Assembly (NCBI GenBank): GCA_944548615.1
Contig: OX155972.1
Coordinates: 5,648,975 to 5,712,974, forward strand
Reading direction: 5' to 3'
Source of the DNA: Micropterix aruncella
Lineage: Eukaryota > Arthropoda > Insecta > Lepidoptera > Micropterigidae
DNA: 64,000 nt
Shown here: one piece after another, positions 57,191 through 64,000 of the stretch
Numbering within the stretch: the first letter of the stretch is position 1
Layout: each line of letters starts with the position of its first letter
Program-made: the position numbers and the translations under genes
Notes under the pieces: generated by a model
Databases searched by the model: none
Seen by the model: only the letters and a program-made list of their open reading frames with translations
What the model was told of the DNA's origin: nothing

Positions 57191-57324
57191 CTTTTATTAG
57201 GTCGACCTGTATGTAACTATGTAATGGAATCTAAGGTAACTAATTTAACCATCTTCCAAGGATCGCAGCGTCGTGAAAATTGGCAGCCGTATGTAGTTCT
57301 GATGACAATACAATAATATGATAC

Positions 57325-57540
57325 TGTCGAACTGATCTGATGATGGAGTCGGAAGATATGAACTGGAACTTCATAATGGAACATCGTATCATAGCTGTGT
57401 TTGGACTTGTTAGAAAAGTCTTGGAATGAACTTTGACCACGATTACGTTTCAAGGTCTGATGATGAAGCCGGAAGATAGGCACTGGCATTCCATGATGGA
57501 ATATCGTATCATAGCCGTGTTTGGACGTTTTTACGTGCAT
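57325..57540. repeat. Tandem duplication, family M
   Basis: Two ~75-bp units start TCTGATGATGGAGTCGGAAG and TCTGATGATGAAGCCGGAAG and end ATCGTATCATAG(C)TGTGTTTGG-like, 115 bp apart. The 107-codon minus frame runs through both and is incidental. A third unit lies at 55910. Confidence 0.75.
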
Positions 57541-57559
57541 TTATAAAAGCGTGTTTTTA

Positions 57560-58080
57560 GTGGTTTTTTTTAAAACTATTAATTTATTTGTAGTTAAAAT
57601 TAAAATTACTTTTTATTATTGTATTTAATATTATTATTTTTAAATATATCTGTATGTGTATGTATGTATGTATATATGTGTATATATATTCTTAATCTTA
57701 GTTACATGTTTATTTTCTACTCCTAATTTTAAGTATTTAATAGTTTTTAAGGTAGTTGTTGCATGTTTATTCTTTTGTGACCAAATAATTATTTTATTAC
57801 GACAATTTATTATTATTATTTTTTTTTTTTTTTTTGTTACAAAAATATTTTGTTTTTGTAATAATCACAATTATGAACAAGCACGCACAAAATTAAACGT
57901 TCACCTTAGAACAGGTCCCGGCCTAGTTAGGTGGCGTTGTCACTGGACTTTGCTATGTATTCATTTTCTGCTATTTATTCAATGTTTAAAATATTTAATG
58001 CATAGTTCCTAAGATAAAATTGTTTTAAATTATTCTTGAATTACTTAAATAAATAAATAAAATAAAAATAAATAAAAATT
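57560..58080 (+). repeat. LINE 3' UTR-like end with A-rich tail
   Basis: AT-rich with GTATGTATGTATATATGTGT, then CAGGTCCCGGCCTAGTTAGG, ending AAATAAATAAATAAAATAAA at 58040-58075. The 118-codon frame is not coding-like. Confidence 0.5.
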
Positions 58081-58229
58081 GAACCTAAATGTTGCTAAAA
58101 TATTATCTTTTTTTTAAATCATGTACCGGAACACGCATCATTAATCTGAAATATTTTGAGGTACTTATCTTTGGGGTTCCATAAGCATTTTTTAGTTTGA
58201 TACAACTCTACTTGAAAGTTTCCTTAGTG

Positions 58230-58520
58230 GTCATATTAGCAGCCATATTAATCGACGAGAAAGAACTAAGCACGTTTGCACTCTCATTTATTTTCCGCGC
58301 AATACTGATGAATCGGCAGTCGTGTGGACAGACGCCTTGAGTTCGCTCTGCCACCCTTTGATCAGTGTCGCAATAACCGACAAAAAACGAATAGGTGGGA
58401 GACGCGTCGGCCGACGTTAAATACCTACCACAGACGAGAAAATACCCCCGTCTACACCTCGGCGGACACATCCGCAAATGTAATCTGCTGATGCATCTGT
58501 CGATGTGTAGAGGAAGCACA
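58230..58520 (-). repeat. Repeat adjoining the MADF remnant
   Basis: Minus-strand text CGACAGATGCATCAGCAGAT, then GTGTCCGCCGAGGTGTAGAC; partly similar to 56998-57060. Could be the non-coding end of the same Harbinger-like element. Confidence 0.35.
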
Positions 58521-58602
58521 GGGTCAGTATCTTTTTGGTTCGCGCATCAACGCTGCTCCGCGCATCTACAACTACTCAAATGGAGACAGTGCGCGGGAGT
58601 TT

Positions 58603-58731
58603 TCATTCGAACGTTGAGCGAACATGTCGCCAGAATTTATTTTTAAATTTCTCATTCGTCGGATCCCACAGCGCCGTATAATTTCGGAACTCCTCGATTA
58701 GAGCTAGAAATTTCTCTTCGGCCCGCTTCAT
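58603..58731 (-). pseudogene. MADF-domain gene remnant (PIF/Harbinger-associated?)
   Basis: From the ATG at 58731: MKRAEEKFLALIEEFRNYTA, LWDPTNEKFKNK, then FWRHVRSTFE and a stop. LI-E-R-Y-ALWD-T---FKNK is the first half of the MADF (Myb/SANT-like) DNA-binding domain. In an intact domain this is followed by a second and third helix with further tryptophans; here the sequence departs after about 32 residues. MADF proteins are host transcription factors in insects, but they are also the accessory gene of PIF/Harbinger transposons, which suits the repeats on both sides. No transposase is present. The continuous upstream frame (LRTQRGAQWVPSGREQS) is not obviously related. Confidence 0.6.
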
Positions 58732-58862
58732 AGCGATGGATTCGCGTTTACTGAACGCCGAACGTGATGCGCGGGGCGTACCCAACAATGTCTTACTTTG
58801 CTCGCGACCACTCGGAACCCACTGTGCTCCACGTTGTGTTCGAAGCATTTACCGCCACCGCG

Positions 58863-58915
58863 TGGAGCGCTCGCCGCGGAGCGCTCGCCGCGGAGCGTGC
58901 AACGTTGCACGCTCC
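58863..58915. repeat. GC-rich tandem units ending in a 24-bp perfect palindrome
   Basis: GGAGCGCTCGCCGC occurs twice in tandem (about 58864-58891), then 58892-58915 is a perfect palindrome with half-site GGAGCGTGCAAC. Confidence 0.8.
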
Positions 58916-59114
58916 TGGAGCGCGTACGTATCCACTACTGGAGCAGCTGCAGATGTGCGGAGCAGAGGTGTTGCACGAACCTAATGAATACCCACCTATA
59001 GAAGCCGACGCTCGCTTTCCAATCTTTTTCGCTAGATTTCCGCTTGTTGACGGTACGCTAATAAAGGAATGTTTCGATTTTGGTTGGAAAAAAAAATGTT
59101 TTTTGTGGTTATAA

Positions 59115-60215
59115 ATTCCAACATTGTTTACTACGAGGAAGATAACGCATCTTGCAACATTCCTATGTGAGTTATTGTTCATTCAGAGAAGTCTTGGGGT
59201 GGAAAGTCTTGGGGTAAAAGTTTAACTACTTCGTTTTCTTGGTTAAGGTTTTATAATTTTTAACCAGTGTTTAATGGAAATTAATAGTTCATCGTTCCCT
59301 GTTTAATTTTGCGTACATTCCATATTATTTAATTTCATACACCGTGAGTTTTAATTAGTGACATAATTATAGTGGGTGAATCAGTACGAGCAGGTAAGCA
59401 ACTTTTGATACTAAATTGTAAAAAAAAATAATGTAATAAAATTATTTTAAAATTAGATTTTATTCCAAATGATTTAAAACTGTTTATTTGACAATGCTAA
59501 CGACCTCGGTCGTTGAAGTCGGCGACCTTGAACGGCATTCTGCTGAACACAATAGTCGCGTGGCAAGGCCACAGATGGCGCTGCGTTGTTATTTCTGAAC
59601 AGATTATTTGGAATACTTAAGACATTTACCACCACTATTGAACTCTTTTTTTTAAAACTGAATAAACATTACAAATAAAACAGGGCCTGGAATATACCTA
59701 ATAGTTAAGAAACAGTAATTTAGTTGAATTCAACAAAGGGAAAAAATCACAGAGTGCTATCTAGCGGTTGCAATGATAACTTCCACTGAGCATACCATTG
59801 CATTTCACAATAGTCACGTGCGTAATTAACAGCAATTGTAAAATAAAATAAAAATTTAAACAAAAAACTCTACGATTATGCTATATTACCGATGCACTAG
59901 AATTAATTCCGCACTGAAAGTATTTGTTTAGTCACAACACAAGAAATTATCACGTAACGTACGCATTATTGCGCGGTTTAAAACACCTTATCGCGTATTT
60001 AGACGCACTGCGCCTGGTATGATAAGGTTTCGATTTTATCAATAATCACTTCTAAATTAATTATTCTTTAATTCCACATTAAACGACAGATCGAGAGACG
60101 TTATTATGCATAAAAAAACGCCCCGGGATTCGACTGCCCGCCCGTCGCGGCGACAGTAAACAGAAAACGTAAGTAGGTCAACATAAACAGCTGATCGTCT
60201 TCTGAAACTGTCGCT
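59115..60215. other. No gene; MITE family H fragment
   Basis: Bases 59345-59420 carry the family H end (GTGAGTTTTAATTAGTGACA, GTGGGTGAATCAGTACGAGC). Single-copy AT-rich DNA follows, with motifs such as GCTATCTAGCGGTTGC. The 71-codon minus frame at 60057 has no domain. Confidence 0.4.
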
Positions 60216-60216
60216 G

Positions 60217-61422
60217 TTATAGGTGTCGCTTTTGAGGTGGCGAACGGTTTCGTGCAGCTTGGGCCGCCACAAGATCCATTTTGTTCTCGGATCGGCTCAA
60301 CTCACGATTCAACTCCTATTCAGAAGCCTCCTCGTATGAAAGGCTACCCAGGGTAAGACTCTCGCATCTCAGGCTTCCCTTCCCGCCAATTCAACTTATT
60401 TCATCTACCTCAAGTAAGCACAAACTACGCCCAAAATAATTACATTTGTCGAGTATCTCATTTCTGCAATACCAAGCTAAGCGAAATTGACCTGTTTAAT
60501 ACAACTGCGACTGCGCTCAAGACTCTTATTCCAGGTCTTCTGAAAGGCAATATTTAAGGACGAGTCAAATAATTATATTATTTTTTTTTCTTCTTTCTTT
60601 TCTTTCTTCAATATTAATATTTCTCTAATAATAAAATAAAATATTATTAAAACAAAATTTATATCTTTAATTCCCCTCCACTTCCTCCTATCCCATTCCT
60701 GGGCGACTGTATATTTTTACTATCTATAAGTGGAAACTTTTAACTGGCATTGTAGTCTATAAATAAAATTCTGATATTTCTCCTGTAATAGCTGTAAGTT
60801 TCCTTAATAATAATAAAATAATAATATAAAATAAATAAAAAAGCTGGTGGACCGGTTTCTTCTGGTGGCATTGCATTCCTGCGCCACTGGACGGCTTGCG
60901 CACCGTTCGGCAAAGCCAATCGATTGTGCATTCTGACTAATTGCTGAAGGAATCTGAAGACTATGGAAATATACTGCCTCCTAAGCAGCGGGGGTGGATA
61001 TTGACCTGTCACCATGCTACTATTGAAATGACCTTGGGCCACTCGATCCCGTGTGGCACTACGGGCAAAGAACATCCAGGTCCGCAATAAATTCTAATTG
61101 AATTACCGCTGTAATACAACAGGTAGTGGCTGCGTAAGCGACTTCGGACCCGTAACCAGTCGGGAAGAAAGAGGTATACTGAAGGTTAATTCCAAACGGA
61201 GATATCCTGCCAAAACTGGTAGTTAGGGACAAGGCTGCCCGCTGGGTACCTTTACCGGTGCCTCGCCGTAAGACATCGGACTCTAACGGGTTGCTGGCCA
61301 GCTAGACAGTAGATTTTCTTGTCTCTAAGTCCTCTACGCTCATCCCATGGCCGAAAGAATGATTACATATCGTTATACCAGCCTGGGGTGACGGGTTCGC
61401 CCGTTGTAGTCGACACTGCCCT
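60217..61422 (+). mobile_element. Long SINE-like family, subfamily B, full copy with 10-bp target duplication
   Basis: ACTGTCGCTG flanks it exactly (60207-60216 and 61423-61432). Head at left with B-box-like GATTCAACTCC (60308-60318; 8 of 11 to the tRNA B-box), body, and hairpin end GTGACGGGTTCGCCCGTTGT near 61388. An internal insert occupies about 60381-60838. This is the best evidence that subfamily B is a unit of its own. Confidence 0.85.
60381..60838 (+). mobile_element. A-tailed insert inside the SINE-like copy
   Basis: Interrupts the body between CAGGCTTCC and AGCTGGTGGACCGG, ending in ATAATATAAAATAAATAAAA. Pyrimidine-rich middle; probably a 5'-truncated LINE 3' end. Its coding remnant is not recognisable. 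Confidence 0.55.
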
Positions 61423-61469
61423 ACTGTCGCTGATATAATCAAAATAAAAAGAAACGTTTTTAATTGTTT

Positions 61470-61560
61470 TCATTATTTAATATCAAAAGTTGCTTACTTG
61501 CTCGTACTGTTTCAACCACCACAAGGATGTTACTTATTAAAAACTCAACATTTTACTAAC
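61470..61560 (-). repeat. MITE family H fragment, reverse
   Basis: CAAAAGTTGCTTACTTGCTC and TTACTTATTAAAAACTCAAC are the inverse of the family H end. Confidence 0.55.
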
Positions 61561-61704
61561 GCCCTCTGTCATTTACAATTCATATTTTTTGAATTCTTGG
61601 ATAACAGCATTACAACTGATATGATACACGATTCTGTCTATAGATGGCGCTGTTTATTCGAACATTTTAAATTTAATATTCTGCTAGAGTCGACAACAGT
61701 AATT

Positions 61705-62285
61705 TATTTATTTTATTTATTTAAGAATTAATTACTATAAAACATTGATTAGCATACAAAAATAACGAACCGAATGGCAAAACCTTAACCTTTTGCTTAT
61801 TTGTTTCTGTCACCCAACTGGGACTAGCCCGTTCTAGGGTGGACAGGACTCTAATATTACAATCAAGTTTGCTTGATTGCTTACAAATGTACAAGTTTTA
61901 GTAAAAAGCTAATAACACTAAATTGCCCTAAAATGTGGTCTTCAGAATAAAATTAAAAAATTTAATAATTATAATTTAAAAAATATTAAAAGATAATATA
62001 ATAAATAAAATTGCAATTCCATTATATAATCGGCAATAAATATAATATATAATTCGATTAGGTAATATAAATAAAGTTATATGTGAGAAAAGAAAGAAAC
62101 AGTCATTAATATTTAATATATTTTTATAAAAATACCTAGTCAAAAAGTACAATTCATTGTCAAAATCAAATAATTTTTGGTAGTTAGTTCAATGTTAAAA
62201 TATACTCAATATACATGTTTAAAAATATGTGCACCTAAGTTTATTAGACTATTATTTCTAGCATTTGATGTATGGAATATTTATT
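61705..62285 (-). repeat. Dispersed repeat family E, copy 2
   Basis: Same order of shared words as 11655-12290, including CGAACCGAATGGCAAAACCT and GTTAGTTCAATGTTAAAATA. Confidence 0.6.
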
Positions 62286-62625
62286 TCGATATTTGATGGG
62301 AATCCGTTTTGCGCCATGTGTATCCCCCGTAAGTTTGATAGCCTAACAAGCTATTGTGATATCTGACTATAAGCCGCCCCCCTCCCACATATTCCCACTC
62401 CCCGGTGAAATTCCCACTCCCCGATGAAAAACTCCCGAAAAATCCGACAAACACGTGAAAGTACGAACTGGCATAAATTACCGATGAAAGTTGGAGGCGA
62501 GACGGACTGCGATCGATCGTCACGCAAGTTTTACCAGCTTACAGCCATTGACGTTGGCGAATTGCGTATGTTTGCTCTTTTGACGCGTTAGGTTGTCGCA
62601 TGTATATGATACAATTGATTATTCA
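62286..62625. other. No gene seen
   Basis: ATTCCCACTCCCCGGTGAA / ATTCCCACTCCCCGATGAA is a 19-bp tandem pair at about 62390-62427. The 80-codon minus frame over it has no domain. Confidence 0.35.
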
Positions 62626-62960
62626 AATTCAAATTCTTTATTTTACAAAAAATCATAATATCAGTTACAAATAAATTAAACCTAACCTAACTGGATCGCA
62701 CGAGACGTCCGCCCTAAGGTAGGCTCAGATTCGTATAATTAAGTACTGCCTAATGCTAAATAAAAAAAATAATACGCTGAAGAATGCCGCGAAAACTAAA
62801 ATCAATTAAACTAAAATTTTAGTAAAAAATAACATTTCAAATAATCTTAAAAGTATGTGATAATAATAATATAAAGAACAAAAAGCATGCAAATCATAAA
62901 TATATTATGGTGGGTGAATAATAATGTGTTAGGAATGGTAAGTTAGCTAGGAATAAAGAA
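62626..62960 (-). repeat. Retroposon 3' end in minus orientation
   Basis: Starts TTCAAATTCAAATTCTTTAT on the plus strand (an inverse AATAAAG/tail) and carries CCTAACCTAACTGGATCGCA; no coding seen. Confidence 0.4.
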
Positions 62961-63002
62961 AATTATTCTTTCAGTTTCTTTCCTTCCTTGGGTGATCAGA
63001 CA

Positions 63003-63505
63003 AGGTGAGCACGATTAAATACCTAGGCTTGACTTTGGACAATAGATTGACCTGGTCTTACCATATCTACAACACAGCGGCTAAAATTCGCAAACTCATT
63101 CATCCATTTAAACTTCTACATAACGTAATGTCGAAACCGTTACTAAAAGTTGTATATTACGCGCTTGCATACAGCATTATATCATATGGGATTCTTGGTT
63201 GAGGCGGTGCAGCACTATCACACCTCGATCCACTTATTAAAGCTCAGAAGGCGCTGTTAAGAGTTGTCAACAAAAAACCGTTGCGATACCCGTCTGAGCA
63301 ACTTTTTCGTGAGTTCTCTGTTCTTGACGTACGGCAAACATTTGCTAAAACGATAATACGCTGTTATCACAAACATAAAGAATTGCACCAGCAAACAACC
63401 CATAAAATTATAACACGAGCGATAACTAATAGTAACCACATAGTGCCCAAACTGAATAGTACCCATGCGCAGACATTTTCTATACTTGGCACCGTCGTTC
63501 AATAA
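63003..63505 (+). pseudogene. LINE ORF2 thumb and C-terminal region, relative of 7308-8346
   Basis: Reads VSTIKYLGLTLDNRLTWSYH, YNTAAKIRKLIHPFKLLHN, LLKVVYYALAYSIISYGILG, an in-frame stop at 63200, GGAALSHLDPLIKAQKALLR, VVNKKPLRYPSEQLFREFSV and LDVRQTFAKTIIRCYHKHKE, down to a stop after TVVQ. KYLGL-LD--L-W--H is the RT thumb, YGILG-GGA the next block, and RKP--YPSEQLF-E---LDVRQ is shared with the 7.4 kb copy. It starts abruptly at an ACAAGGTGAGCACG junction, so it is 5'-truncated. Confidence 0.75.
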
Positions 63506-64000
63506 AACTAAAGATATACCCGGCATTTATACTCAAGGTATAAATATAAAAATAAATATAAAAAAAGACTAACTCCCAAAAAAGACTATATAGCTGTACC
63601 TACCCGGTATGCGTTGCAATGCCAATGAAATAAAAAAAGTGTTTGTTTTTTAATCTGTTTATTGAAGTGCGTTTGGATTTTTTTTCCACCTGGTATAAAT
63701 GAAAAGAAATACACGTATAAATGAAAAGGTTTTCCGACACGTTTGATGCCACATACGGTTGTTTATGTGAGAAGTACGAATTTTTCAAATATAGTCCACA
63801 CAATCGTACTCGAATGCTTTACAGTCTTGCTTCGCGTTGATGGTCTATCTCTGAAGCTTGTGGTGCTTTTTTGTTCCATACTTAAGGTATAGCTCAAGCA
63901 ATCGCTTGTTGTTTGGGTGGCATAATTTATTTGTCAGCAAAAGTAATGCTTTGTGATGACTGTTAAAAATTCACTAAAAAACCAATGAAAATTCGGGTAA
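63506..64000. other. Flank and window end, no gene seen
   Basis: A-rich LINE trailing sequence to about 63600, then unassigned DNA; a 67-codon minus frame has no domain. Confidence 0.35.

Noticed and set aside
56822..57316. 164-codon plus-strand frame
   Set aside because: No domain, contains two competing frames and repeat text; composition unlike a conserved protein.
57217..57540. 107-codon minus frame with an internal repeat (HGYDTIFHHGMPVPIFRLHH)
   Set aside because: It merely translates the tandem family M units.
58764..59114. Overlapping frames of 60-129 codons around the GC-rich palindrome on both strands
   Set aside because: GC-rich DNA with few stops; mutually overlapping and without known domains.

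Overview
This is eukaryotic genomic DNA, most likely from a moth or butterfly. The evidence is: AT-rich sequence with canonical GT-AG exon borders; one large Helitron whose ends (5' TCACTACATAG, 3' GGGCGGGTCGCTAG) are of the kind I associate with lepidopteran genomes; and many degraded insect-type LINEs. There are no bacterial operons, ribosome binding sites, tRNA genes, rRNA genes or CRISPR arrays.

Host coding content is small. Two candidate exons lie on the + strand: an unrecognised Ser/Thr-rich exon at 2435-2608, and a clear thrombospondin type-1 (TSP1) exon at 20404-20559. Both are 0-0 phase with good splice sites, so they could belong to one extracellular-matrix (ADAMTS-like or papilin-like) gene with a ~17.8 kb intron full of transposons. 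I could not support any other host exon with confidence; a minus-strand candidate at 16376-16517 is weak.

The rest is layered mobile DNA. (1) A 6.9 kb Helitron (25746-32652, minus) has both ends and an intact 1515-residue Rep/helicase, plus two shorter non-autonomous Helitrons at 47.3 and 50.1 kb. (2) A hAT element (20929-23112) carries only the transposase C-terminal domain. (3) At least four families of TTAA-flanked, piggyBac-like MITEs occur at 3.6, 8.7, 15.6, 18.4, 37.1 and 52.8-55.9 kb. (4) At least a dozen LINE fragments of several clades include a 1.9 kb reverse-transcriptase region (53236-55173) broken by one stop, and an RTE 3' end. (5) An unusual long SINE-like family of 0.6-1.2 kb occurs nine times. 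It has pol III A/B-box-like motifs at one end, a conserved hairpin with a UUCG-type loop at the other, and target-site duplications of 8-15 bp around six copies. (6) Long (TA)n arrays are each attached to copies of one dispersed unit.

Nesting gives a relative order: a SINE inside the hAT, a + LINE inside a - LINE, and a LINE inside a MITE inside another MITE. The best candidates for something undescribed are the long SINE family, the Helitron with two tandem 3' terminators, the RTE fragment with a 92-bp flanking duplication, and the TTAA-MITE stack.
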